Part shown: positions 35,641 through 46,495 of the stretch, in pieces | Position numbering within the stretch: position 1 is the stretch's first letter | Layout of the letters: every line of letters begins with the position of its first letter | Origin: Pseudocercospora fijiensis CIRAD86 | Taxonomy: Eukaryota > Ascomycota > Dothideomycetes > Mycosphaerellales > Mycosphaerellaceae | NCBI RefSeq assembly: GCF_000340215.1 | Contig: NW_006921538.1 | Coordinates: forward strand, 3,388,372 to 3,452,371 | Direction: 5' to 3' | DNA: 64,000 nt | Program-made: the position numbers and the translations under genes | Notes under the pieces: model-generated | Databases searched by the model: none | What the model was told of the DNA's origin: nothing | What the model saw: the letters and a program-made list of their open reading frames with translations, nothing else

Positions 35641-36438
35641 TCTTCCTCTAACAACCCCTTCCTTCTTAACAATACGAAGACAACTCTATACAATACGTAG
35701 TAGGCGCCCTCCCCTTTTCTACTAACTATAACTAAGTCGATTAAACATACCTCTATCGATTGGCGCTAACAAAAGTGTCTAATACGATAGCGACGACTAA
35801 TTAGGCTAGCAGGTTCAACCTTACTTCCTAATACGTTATTGTCGCCTATATTATTACTTCGAACGTTACTTCTACTAACTAATAACAAGTCTACGGCGAT
35901 TGTATTAGTGCTAGTAATAATGGTGCAGTAGTCTTAGCTAAGGGTGGCGTCCTTAGTTAAGTTACCTATCCTAATTCATTAAATCTGTTTAACTAATGTA
36001 TACCTTACTTAATCCTTCCGTCTAATTAAATAGACGCTACCTATGCGATTGATCTGATAACCGATAGTAATAGTGTAAAGGGCTCAGTTCAATTCAATTA
36101 AACTAACTTTACTATACGATACGAGTACTTAGATAAGGCTTAATAGTATCGGTCTGTACTTAGACTACGTAGGAAGACAACAGTTCCTAGTAATAGGGAC
36201 TATATGTAAAGGTGCATATACAGTCCGGATTATATAACGATATCCTTCTAGGGTAATCGGGGTATAAAATAAGACTCTCTTATATACGGTATAGATTTGA
36301 ATCATTTTTTTGTTGTTTTAATAAAGCACTATATAAGAAGTCGAAAGGATTAATTTTTCTTTTGTTTGCATATAAAGAAGCATTAACTACCTTGCCTAAA
36401 AAATGGAAAGCAAGCCCCTTTTGTACAAGCTAAGGGGG

Positions 36439-36612
36439 TGTATAACGCGTTAGCTTAGTCATATAATAGCACGTAACGTCTTAGTAGGAGAAGGATTTTC
36501 ACACTGTATTTTTTAGACTATAGAATAGGAGAAGATAGGCGATTAATCGAAGCTATATTGAACAGCTAGCAAGGCAGTATTACGTAAGTAATCCACTGCG
36601 CTGTGCGTAATA
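36439..36612 (+). repeat. 3' LTR of the Copia element
   Basis: This 174-bp LTR starts TGTATAACGCG and ends GCGTAATA. It is preceded by the AAGCTAAGGGGG purine tract and followed by the TATAG target copy. Confidence 0.88.
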
Positions 36613-36617
36613 TATAG

Positions 36618-37430
36618 TATATCTGTACTTAGCCACTACAAGCTACTATAGAAATAAACTCCCGCACAGACTATACAATACCCTTTATTACTAGTCTAAT
36701 CCGCTTCTATCGGGGTTTTGGTACGCGTATATGGATAAAGCGACCCGAATTTTTTTTCGAGGAAAGAATACGCAATACCTAGACCGAAATTCGAAAATCC
36801 GCTATAGTAGCGACCTAGATAAATACTTTATATATACTAATTACTATTTTTTATTCCGTATACGATAGCCCCGGTTTAGGAAAATCGAATATAATCTAAA
36901 AACCAAATACGCTCGGCTATATAGAAGGCTACTCCGTACCGCGACGACAAGAATACGCACTATTTAGACCGTAATTCGAAAAGGTACTGCCGGGCGGGCC
37001 TAGATAATTATATTATCTAGGGCCTCTACTATATATTATATATTAATTTGTATTCCTCGACGAGTGCTTCTTTAAGAGGGGAAAATCTATATAAATAGCC
37101 AAATTGCGATAGAAACGGCCTAGATTAGAGATAGGATCTCTATTATCTAAACGCTAATTAGCTATACGCTATACCTTAGCTATATACTATGCCACTATGC
37201 TATATATATATACACACACATACTAAAATACTACACCCTTAAATAATCCTATCTCTAGTCTAGTCTCGAGATAGGGCCAGTTATCGTGCTACAGGATGTA
37301 GTGCGACTAAGGCACGAGCCGAGCTCCTGCATTCTATTACAATATCAGTCGTGATACATTCATTGCTCGCTGACCTGTGGTGCCGCCCGGCTGTTAGCGG
37401 CAAGTCTATCCGTAGCTAAATTGGAGGCAA
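36618..37430. other. AT-rich degenerate repeats between Copia and Fot1
   Basis: No gene is present. A direct repeat occurs at about 36766 and 36950 (GAATACGCA...TAGACCG-AATTCGAAAA, 184 bp apart). Inverted arms around AGAGATAGGAT lie at 37117-37138 and 37246-37265, and a (TA)n/(CA)n microsatellite at about 37201-37230. From about 37265 to 37430 the composition becomes ordinary, like the DNA right of the Fot1 element. Confidence 0.55.
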
Positions 37431-37503
37431 ACGCCGCTCACTCCGTAAGCAGTCTATACCTATCTGCAAAACTAGCCCTAGAACCAATACCTATCTACAA
37501 AAT
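37431..37503 (+). repeat. Left TIR of the Fot1-like element
   Basis: It begins ACGCCGCTCACTCCGTAAGC and carries ACCTATCTGCAAAACTAG and ACCTATCTACAAAATG. Differences from the right TIR are mostly C-to-T/G-to-A. Confidence 0.8.
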
Positions 37504-37959
37504 GCCTATAGATCGTGCAGGCAGTTATTTTACATAGTTATCTTGGTATCTACCCGATTCTAGGTTATTCTAACGGTGCTAGAGCGTTCTATAATTGTAT
37601 ATAGTAAGGGTGTTATTATATAGTAGCATAAAGTCGCTTTTAGGTCGGCTTTATAGCCTACCGAGTCGACCCTTTACCCCCTATTTATAAGACAACTATA
37701 TATCGTATACATGTGATTTTTATATTATATAAAAGCCCGGAGTAAGTAGATTGAGACTGTATATCGTATATATCTATATAGTGTTGATATAGCTAGTATT
37801 TAGTAGATGCGTAGAAAGTCGGTATATACGGCTTTAGCGGGCGTAGCAGGTATAAATCTACCACTTTCTACTTCCTATACTAATACGAGAGATTAGCTCG
37901 TTCTAGTAGTGTATCTATATATTAAGAAGCATCAAATAACGTAGTTATAAGGCCTATCA

Positions 37960-40590
37960 ATTATTATCTAATACTTCCGGCAGCTCCGTATCCTCCTCGA
38001 GTAATAGATCTAGTACCTAACCTAACCCTATCTCCCCTTCTATCTCGTATAGCTGCGACTAAGAGCTAAGACCTATAGACTATGTATACAACACCTCATT
38101 GTCGCTATTAGACTCTTCTTTAACAAGGTCTTCGGCCGTGCGTTGCCTCTATGTCTCCTTAGCAAGCAAGGCAAGGTCCTTTAGCCTTATTCTTAATAGA
38201 AATAAGGACCTATAGTGCTGCGAGTCTAATAAGTCTTCCTTATTAGACAGCGCTCGGTCGTCTACTTCTATACTAATTAGCGAGTCGTTGTTCTCGAAGA
38301 AGGACAACTACTAGCTATAGCGACAACTTCTATTAAAAGTAGCTTCTTCTATACCCTTGTCCTTTATAGATAACTAAGCCTAATTGCTATCTTCTAGCAA
38401 TACTCGTTAGTCTAATGGCAACGTATCTACTAGTCTAAACCGAGCGGCCTTCTTCCGGCGTAGTAGCTTCGAAGGTATAGCAGTAGCGAAGTAAGGATAT
38501 AGATTACTAATAGACTCGTTGCTACCTATTAAATTAGCCAATTTGAATACTTTCAATAGAGCCTTATCTTCTAAGTTGTTAGGCAAATAGCGGCTAGCAC
38601 TAGCGCTATATTTGACTAGCCTTAACTCGCGCCTCTTAGGTTAGAAGACCTTCTTAATCGGACCTTGTTTACAACAACTAGTAAGCGGTCCGGTCTTATA
38701 GATACTACCTAGAAGCAACGGTGGAAATGGCTTAAGTAGTAACTATAAGGTACGCCTAAGAAGGGGCTTCTTCTTATCCTTATTGCGGCCTCTTCTAGTT
38801 ACTATAGTACCGATTGTCTTCCGCTAGCGCTTATAATAGACCTTCTACTGCTTCCTTGTCTTCGCCGCCTTGCTATTAACTAACTTCTGAGCCTTCTTAA
38901 TAGCTAACAACTCGCGGTAAGCTATCCGCGACTAGACCTTATAAGCATAGGCTATTCCAATCTTCTACTATTTGCCGGTATTAGCTTTCCGTGCCTTGCG
39001 TGCCTTAGCAGCTATCTCTATCTCTAAGAGGTCGTAAAGGGCTTGTACTCTAGTATTAGCATAGAATAGCACCGAAGACGTTACGCCTTCGAGAAGACCT
39101 TGTATTAGTAACGATAGCGGTCTATACCTGTTTAATCGCTCGTTGAGTGCATTAACCTATCGCTTTATAGTGCGGATAGTTAAGGCTAGATTAAATAGGC
39201 TTATATCTACTAGAGGCGGCAAATCTAGTAGGTGTAAGACCTCGAATAGCTTGCCTGTTTCGTAGGCCTCGTAGAGCCTGTCTAGGTCCTATACTAAGAG
39301 GTCCGCCTTCTCGTCAATTTTACGCTTTATATAGGCGACTATATACGTGCCGTACTCGTCTCGGAGGAAGTCGAGCGCTCGTTAAGCGCTTATAGGGGCA
39401 ATTCTAGTCTTCCGGAAGGCCGAGCGAATATTGTCGCTTTTAAAAGTCTTCCGCCGGATAGTGTTAATAGCGTCTATAAACTGAGTTACCCTAAATTCGC
39501 CTATGCCGAGCCTAGTGTATTGTATCACTGCCTAGCGGTAGTAGTGCTTATAGACCTAGAATAAGACTATATCTAGTAGCTATAGGAAGTATAAGGTATA
39601 TAGTAGAAGGGTGAAGATTAGAATGCGGTGTTTCCGAGCGAAGTTAATAAACTTAAAGAACTCGTAGCTTCTAAAGTTGTCTATTATTAGAAGCCGATAT
39701 TAGCCTTTATTAGCAGGCCTTATTAACCTCTCGAAGTGCTTAATCTAGTAGAAGGCAAACTCGTCGTTTAAATAGCTACTATCTGTTATACTAACAAGAT
39801 AGTATGCTAGCAACTTGTTAAACTAGTGTTTAAGAAGGACCTTGCCTTGTGCTAGTAGCATTGGCTTAATAAAGGCTCCGTAGGCATTTACTGCTTCTAC
39901 CGAGGTTATATGCTTCCTATTAGTATTAGTTGCCGCCTATAACCGCCTCTTTAGATCTATTATAACCACCTATTCGGCGCCTCTAATGCTAATCCGGAAA
40001 CCTGTCTTATCTATATTCTAGCAGTTCTTAAGGCTAATCTTATAGACCTATATTAACTCGTATAGCTTGTTAAACTACGAGCCGATAAACTAAGGGTCGT
40101 ATACTTCCTTCCTTGCTAACTCGATAGGCTTCCTTTTAATCTCTTTAATATTATACTTCTTTATCTACCTCTTATGCTACTTACTACTTAATAGTGCTAG
40201 TATTTTACCTTCCGGAAGTAACCGCTTTAATATTAACTTAGCCGTAGCGCGAATAAGTAACGTTAGCAGCGATAGGTCTATTAATTCTCGAGATCTATAG
40301 TACTCGACAAGGGCGATAGATTAGGCTTCGGAGAGGCGAGAATGCGACGATTTACGGTCGGTACGGCTCGTATTGCTATTATATCGTCGATATAATCGAT
40401 AATAGATATCGTTATAGTAGTATTCGTTACACTATCGTCGTAGGTTAACTAGGCGGTAGTATGTATATTCAAACTCGCGAATTGCCGCTATCTAAGCAGC
40501 TACTCGAGCATCTTTAGTAAGGTTTGTAGCCGTGGATTTATAGACGGCCTTCCGTACGTGTTTCTTCGACTTCCGCTTTCCTAATGGCAT
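37960..40590 (-). pseudogene. Fot1/pogo transposase, dead
   Basis: The ATG at 40590 is followed by a basic N-terminus (MPLGKRKSKKHVRKAV) and a helix-turn-helix/CENP-B-like region. The DDE core contains KNC-NIDKTGFRISI (first Asp at 40009-40011), YRLLIIDNFRSYEF (second Asp at 39679-39681) and LDIVLF-VYKHYYR (third Asp at 39571-39573). There are 109 residues between the first two and 35 between the last two, which matches the DD35D spacing of pogo/Fot1. Numerous TAG codons stand at Trp/Gln positions. A long charged C-terminal extension continues beyond about 39350, but its end near 37960 is uncertain. The enzyme would cut and paste the element at TA sites. Confidence 0.8.
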
Positions 40591-40631
40591 TGTAATAGTA
40601 TTAAATAATTAAATAAAATAGTCTACATATG

Positions 40632-40704
40632 CTATTGCAGATAGGTGTTGGTTGCCAAGGCTATTTTGCAGATAGGTGTGGACCGCTTACAAAGTAAGCG
40701 GCGT
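40632..40704 (-). repeat. Right TIR of the Fot1-like element
   Basis: On the minus strand it begins ACGCCGCTTACTTTGTAAGC and contains two CACCTATCTGCAA units. Its outer 19 bp form a hairpin. Confidence 0.82.
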
Positions 40705-40949
40705 GTGACTCCACCAAGCCGCGGATACCGCAATGCTACACACTGACAGCAGAATCAGAATCAGGAGCTGAAGTTGAAGGTTGACTGCGGCCTCAACGTC
40801 ACTTCTTGGCGACGCGAGGCGCTTGCAGGGATCCACGATCCACGCTACCTGAGCCTACCTCCAGCGTCATGGCTCCTTCCCTCTGAGTGCATCTAATGCT
40901 GCACAACACCTCCATGTATTATCATCTCGCATAGCCCGGCGTCGCGGCA
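40705..40949 (+). promoter_or_regulatory. PAN1 upstream region
   Basis: Only 245 bp of normal-composition DNA separate the transposon end from the PAN1 start codon. The bases before the ATG are GTCGCGGCA-ATG, with A at -1 and an out-of-frame upstream ATG at 40869. No clear TATA box is seen. Confidence 0.4.
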
Positions 40950-43900
40950 ATGTTTTCTGGCTCTTCTTCCTACCTCGGCGGCGCCAACAGCGCCCGCCAA
41001 CAACCTCAGTATGGCGCGCAGCAGGGTTTCCAGCAGCAACCGCAGTATGGCGCGCAGCAGCCGGCATTCGGCCAAGCGCCATTGCAGCAGCAGTATACTG
41101 GATATCCTGCTGGAGGATTGCAACCGCAAGCGACGGGCTTTCCGGGCCAGCAACAGCCTCAGCAGCAGTATGGACAGCAGCAACAGCAATACCCGGCTTT
41201 CCAACAGCCCCAGCTCACTGGCTTCCAGCAACCTCAGCAGCAGCAGCAGCAGGCACCACAACTCAATGTTCAGCAGCCTCAGCCGACGGGGTTCCAGCAA
41301 CCACAGCAGACGGCATTCCAACAGCCAATGCAGGCGCAACCGACCGGCATGAACAGCAGTGATATGGCTAACTCCTTCCGCTCGCCAGCTCCACAGCCCG
41401 CGCCGTCAACACCCGCCAAGTCTGGAGGCAGCAAGATCCCTAATATTCGCTTAAGCTTCATCACGGCAGCAGACCAGGCAAAGTTTGAGCAGCTGTTCAA
41501 GAGCGCGACTAGCGGTGAGCAGGCGCTGAGCGGAGAGAAGGCAAAGGACTTGCTGTTGAGAAGTAAGCTGGATGGGAACAGCTTGGCGCAGGTATGGACA
41601 CTGTCGGATACCACAAAATCAGGGCAGCTACTCTTCCCAGAGTTCGCACTGGCAATGTACCTCTGCAACCTGAAGTTGACTGGGAAAGCTTTGCCACCGT
41701 CTCTGCCTGAGAAAGTGCGCAATGAGGTGTCGAGCATGGTAGACATCATCTCATTTGCAGTTGAAGACAGCTCGTCCGCATCAGCGCCATCGTCCAATGC
41801 GCCCAACTTCAACGAGCCTCCCAAGATCCAGCAACCTCAAGCACAGAACCCGAGCAATACTCAGCTCTTGAGCACTCTCACCGCGCAGCCTACTGGAGCC
41901 TTTCAAGGACTCCTGCCTCAACCGACTGGCTTCCAGCAGCCACAGCAGACCTTCCAACAGCCAATGCAGACTGGGCTTCAGACTCAAGCCACCGGATTTC
42001 AACAAGCCCAAGGATATACTGGGCCTCGCCCACCGATGCCACCGATGCCTGCAGGATTTGGACCGAGCTCAGGACTGTCGCCGCAGCAGACCGGCTACCC
42101 GATGGCCGCCCCTCTTAATGCTCAGCCCACCGGTCGACCTGGTCAGTGGGGTCTGGTCAACGCGCCAGCTTCTGGGCTTCCAAATCTTCAAGCTATGCAG
42201 CAGCAGATGATGCCTCAACCTGGCAGAGAATCTGGCTTCACCACGCAAGGTCTTCGCGGTAACGCGACCGTGCCGTGGGCTGTCACCAAGGACGAAAAGA
42301 AGATCTACGACGAGATGTTCAAGGCCTGGGATGGTTTCGGTAAAGGCTACATCACAGGCAATCAGGCTATTGAGATCTTTGGTCAATCGGGTCTGGAGAA
42401 GCCTGACTTAGAACGCATCTGGACACTTTCCGATCCTCACAATAAGGGCCGCCTGAACCTGGACGAATTCGCTGTCGCGATGCACTTGATCTATCGAAAG
42501 CTGAATGGCTATCCGATCCCGAACCAGCTCCCACCTGAGCTCATCCCACCTTCAACGCGCAATATCAACAACAGCATAGATGCTATGAAAGGACTTCTGA
42601 GAGGCGAGGCCGATGAGCGCAAGTCGTCCGGTGCTTTCTTGCAGCCTCAGAGGACCGGCGTGAGCTACTTGAAGGGTCACTCGTTCAAGGCGAACGGTGC
42701 ACCGGGCTCGCGAAAAGATGCGACAGTCTTCAAGAACAACGATGATGATGTCGGATACCGCTCCTCTGCCAGGCGTAGAGTTGGTGATCATGCTAGGTCT
42801 GGTTCGCCAGCACTCAGTGACACGAGCAGCGTTAATACCGCCGATGAGATGAGCATCGACCAGCTGAAGAAGACTATTCGCGAGAAGCAAGTGTTACTAG
42901 ACGCTATGGATTTCGAGGATGAGGGTAAAGCAGACGAGGAGGATGCCTTGGATCGCAAGGACAGGAAAGAGGCAGAAGAGCTCTTCAGGCGGATCAGGCG
43001 GATACAAGAGGACATCGATGGTCATCCGAATAGTGCGTTCAAGACTGGTGACTCCGACGCCGAGAGGCGAGCGTTGCAAAGACAGCTGCGGACCATGCAA
43101 GATCGCCTACCCGAGCTGGCCAGCCACGTCAGACGCTGCGAGCGTGCGATCGCAGACGCTCAGCTGGAACTTTTCAGGCTGAAAGATGCCAAGGCCAACC
43201 CGTCATCTGCGCAAGCAATTGTTGGTACTGGTCCAGGAGGCGCCGTCACCGAAAGTGATCGTCTCAAGGCAAGAGCTAAGGCGATGATGCAGCAGCGATC
43301 TGCAGCTCTTACCGGCAGGAAGATAGACGTTGGCGATGATGGTACTGCTGCAGCTCAGCGCCTTGAGGAGGAAAGCAAACGCGTCACACGCGAGCGCGAG
43401 GACAATGAGAAGATGGTCCGGGACGTGGAAGAGAGTGTGACAGAATACAGCAAGGGTTTGGAATCAAGTCTCAAGGAAGGAGCTGAAAGTGCCTCTGATG
43501 AGCACGAAAGACGAAGATGGGAAGATGGGCTTGGTGTGGAGGATGAGGTCAAGGACTTCATCTTTGATCTACAGCGCAGCTCGCGTGCAGCTCGTGTGCG
43601 CAATGAAGAAAGGCCTCAGCCTCGCGCAAAGCCTCCCGTTGAGGACGATTCGAGCTGGACCAGCACACCCGTCACTGGCACCGGAAGTCCAGCATCGAGC
43701 AGAGCGCCCGCTGCTTCATCTCCAGCAACGACCGGATCCTCATACTCAAGCTACCGAACTGCGGAAGAACGGGCGGCATTCATCAAGCAGCAAGCGGAGC
43801 AGCGCATGGCTGAGCGTCTGGCTGCACTGGGAATCAAGGCGCCGTCTAAGAGTGGTGGTGAGACTGCAACACAACGAGCTGAGCGAGAACGAAAGGAGCG

Positions 43901-45292
43901 GGAAGCCAAGTTGCGACAAGCTGAAGAAGAGGACGCAAGACGCGAGCAGGAGAGAAGGGCAAGAATTGATGGCGAATCGATCGCGCCACCCTCGCCAGCT
44001 GCTACCGCAGGCAAACCAAAGCCTCCACCTCCAGCCCCACGCAAGAACAGGAGTGAAAGTCTTCAAAGTGATACACAGCACAAAGCTGAGGTCAAACCCG
44101 CTGAGACTCAGATCAAGGAGCAAGCTTTGCGAGAGCAGGAAGCTGCATTGGCGAAGGAAACCGAGCAAATGGAGTATGTGAATATAATACGCATAGTCAA
44201 GCTTTGTGCTAACAGTGTCATAGGGGCGAGGAGGCACGTCAAGAACGTGAACTTCAACAACAACGTCAAGAAGCTGAAGCTTCACTTCGAGCTCTCGAAG
44301 AACAAGTCAAAGCCGGAAAAGCCAAGAAAGCCGAAGAGAAGAAGGCTCGAGAGGCAGCGAAGCGCGAGCATGCTGAAAAAGAAGCTCGTCTTGCAACCCA
44401 AAGAGCTGAGATTGAGGCTGCCAAAGAACGCGAAAGGCAACTTCGCCTCCAGCTCGAGAGCATGGACGATGACGACTCCAGCGATGATGAAGTCGAACGG
44501 AACATGCCTGCCGAAAGCACGCCAACACAGAGTACAGAATTGCCGAAGATTAATGAGCCGCCGCCAGCTCCTCCGCTCCCAGAGACATCAGCGCCACCAC
44601 CTCCGCCACCGATGCCTGAGACCGCGACAAGTCCGCCGGCCGTGTCCAGCCCGCCATCCGAATCGAAGAATCCGTTTTTCAAGAGCATGAACCAGTCAGC
44701 GGCCTCTACATCCAACTTCACGTCGCCAGAAGCTCCTGAGAAGAAGGACACGAATCCGTTCCATCGTCTCACTCAGCAAGACCTTGCCAAACAGCAAGCA
44801 CTTCCTGAACCGTCTGCGGCGCCAAGCAGGACAAGATCAAAGCCAGCTGACGAGGATGACTGGTCTGTGCTCGATTCAAGCGATGATGAAAGTGACGACG
44901 ACGATAAGCCGCAAGGCGGAAGTGCGAAGCAGCTTGCGTCAATCCTGTTCGGCACGATGGCTCCTCCACGACCCTTGTCTGCAATGGACAGTCCAGTCTC
45001 GGGACCAGGATCGCCGGCCAATGCAGGCCGCATCGCCAGTCCTCCGCCTACAAACAGCACGCCAAGTGCACCGCCGCCACCTCCGCCTATGCCTGGGTCT
45101 TTCGACGAACCTCTTGGCGCACCGCCGCCTCCTGGACCTCCTCCACCACCAAGCATGCCTCCAAGTTCAGGCCCGCCAGCCGGTCTACCTGATCGTAGTG
45201 GTCTCCTCGAACAAATCCAGCTTGGCAAAGGGCTGAAGAAGGTGCAGACTAAGGATCGCAGTCAGGCTTCCACTGCTGGGCGAGTCTTGTGA
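40950..45292 (+). CDS. PAN1: Actin cytoskeleton-regulatory complex protein PAN1
   Basis: PAN1 is the scaffold of the Pan1-Sla1-End3 complex. It activates Arp2/3 and couples clathrin endocytosis to actin at the plasma membrane. The exons are 40950-44173 and 44224-45292, with a 50-nt intron (GTATGT...ATAG), giving a 1,430-residue protein, the usual size. Domains in order: a Gln-rich N-terminus; EH domain 1 (about 168-262, LAQVWTLSD); EH domain 2 (about 443-540, [20 protein letters not shown], a calcium-binding-type loop); a coiled coil from about 635; a second, Glu/Arg-rich helix across the intron; a proline-rich tail; and a C-terminal WH2-like motif ([15 protein letters not shown]). At least seven LxxQxTG motifs ([49 protein letters not shown]) are the sites of the Ark/Prk kinases in yeast Pan1, which implies phospho-control. 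The start [13 protein letters not shown] matches the family start. The apparent unspliced reading past 44174 is an artefact. Confidence 0.95.
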
Positions 45293-45450
45293 GATGCTTG
45301 GCTTAAAATGTAATGGTGTGTAGTGTTCGTATATAGACTGAGCAAAGCTGATATTACTTCAACCCAAACAGCTCTTGTCAATTGGATCGTGGACGTAGAA
45401 CTGCTCCAGCATCCGTGCTACGCTCGAATTGCTCACTCCATCAGCCAGCT
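45293..45450. other. Short convergent gap, PAN1 3' side
   Basis: This is the 3' flank of PAN1 facing the 3' end of the truncated nucleoside hydrolase. The expected missing C-terminal part of the hydrolase is not found here. Confidence 0.5.
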
Positions 45451-45918
45451 TCAGCTGCCTCTGATTCTTGACGGACACGTCATTGCGATTTTGGAAGCAT
45501 ATTCGTTGGTGGTGTATGCGTAGGAGTCGAAAAAGGAGTCGTTTGTAAGCGGGCGTACTGCTGCAATAGGTATGTCGCCATGGCCGAGGTAAGCGTTGAT
45601 TGCCTGACAATGTCGTTAGACATTTGGATATTTACGTGTTCGTGAGCGTGAATGTACAGAAGTGGCGAGAGAGCCATAAGAGGAATTGGGGTTGATCATC
45701 ACGGCTCTCAAGTCGGCCGTTCCGCAATTGTGAAGCACATTGGCTACTGCTAACGCTCCCACATCATCGACGTCGCCCATGATGTCTGTGTCAATAATGA
45801 TCGCCTTGCCGCCATGGCTGGTATCGTTTTTCAGGGCATTGGCTGCTGATAAGAATGAAAGAAAGACGCAAAAGATGGCTGAGACAAAGCTGAACATGCT
45901 GCACCGATTCTCGTCCAT
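45451..45918 (-). pseudogene. Truncated inosine-uridine-type nucleoside hydrolase
   Basis: The exons are 45918-45658 and 45603-45451, with an intron of GTACAT...GTCAG, and give 137 codons. A signal peptide-like start (MFSFVSAIFCVFLSFLSAANA, here quoted to 20 residues as FSFVSAIFCVFLSFLSAANA) is followed by IIIDTDIMGDVDDVGALAVA, the DxDxxxDD metal- and ribose-binding loop of the IU nucleoside hydrolase family. AINAYLGHGDIPIAAVRPLT comes next. Family members are about 300-400 residues; here the reading ends in TGA after RIRGS, and the next expected residues (SEAAEA) are in another frame. The C-terminal catalytic half, including the conserved His, is absent before PAN1. Hydrolases of this kind cleave the N-glycosidic bond of nucleosides and are often secreted in fungi. 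This copy is very probably inactive. Confidence 0.65.
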
Positions 45919-46495
45919 TTCAATGTATGTTGCACCAACGCCTCCGTGCCCTCTGAACCAGTATCGTGTGTCGTGCGAGTGCAGTGCGATTTGTGATGCG
46001 CTTGCCCTGGCCGTGCCAATTTCGCCGAAGCGCCCGCTCCCTCGCCGCAGCTCGAAGCGGGGAAGGATAAAGGCAGACATTACTCCCATCGACTACCTGC
46101 TCTTTTCGCTAGACTTTGCACAATCTACACAGCCCGATTAAGGATGGAGTGGGTGTGTCGGTCTAGACATGCAGCTGACACAATACCACATAATCATGGA
46201 TGCTGCTGATCATGCTGACATGCACGCCTGCACCTCTCTCATGCCAATCCCAAAACAGATATCGCCGATGCGTCTTGGGGAAAGTCATACCAAGGCCGCA
46301 GTCCCTGTCTTCGACGTGGCAGCTGTTGTGCAGCCCAGATACTCAAGTGAAGATCGATTCTGCATCAGCCTTGGAGCATACTGACGTTCGCGGAGGGCAT
46401 GAATCCTTCCATGTGGTCGGGAGTGAACTCTGCGTCTGGTTCGTGAGGAGCGTCGGCGGTGGTCACGTTGACCTGGAAAGAGTCAGTAAGACACA
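45919..46495. other. Intergenic, no gene seen
   Basis: This is the 5' flank of the hydrolase remnant and the 3' flank of the hAT-derived ORF. Two plus-strand ORFs (46169-46384 and 46200-46688) overlap each other and lack domains. No inverted repeat that could be a hAT end is visible. Confidence 0.45.

Larger units (their letters stand above)
17857..36612 (+). mobile_element. Ty1/Copia LTR retrotransposon, split by nested insertions
   Basis: The LTRs at 17857-18028 and 36439-36612 are near-identical direct repeats. The flanking 5-bp duplication is TATGG on the left (17852-17856) and TATAG on the right (36613-36617), a G-to-A change as RIP makes. A purine tract (AAGCTAAGGGGG) precedes the 3' LTR. 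Gag/integrase is at 18060-20503 and RT/RNase H at 32888-35640. Integrase before RT is the Copia order. Its own length, without the LINE and the extra target copy, is about 6.4 kb. All coding parts carry many stops. Confidence 0.9.
37431..40704 (-). mobile_element. Fot1/pogo-type DNA transposon, RIP-mutated
   Basis: The terminal inverted repeats are about 73 bp: 37431-37503 and 40632-40704. Both have ACGCCGCT at the outer end and two internal CCTATCTGCAAAA-type repeats. The right TIR contains a perfect palindrome, CCGCTTAC-AAA-GTAAGCGG (40683-40701). A single long transposase frame lies on the minus strand. The expected TA target duplication is not visible at these ends, so the exact termini may be a few bases further out. 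The right end lies only 245 bp from the PAN1 start. Confidence 0.8.

Noticed and set aside
41011..41824. ORFs on both strands over PAN1, GDB1 and TRM61 (for example 41279-41824, 50985-51908, 54528-55655)
   Set aside because: They are shadows of GC-rich coding DNA, without domains and opposite clear genes.
44174..44690. Continuation of the PAN1 frame beyond 44174 (basic, Arg-rich tail)
   Set aside because: A 50-nt intron with GTATGT and ATAG borders moves to the other frame, which continues the Glu-rich helix, proline-rich tail and WH2 motif.
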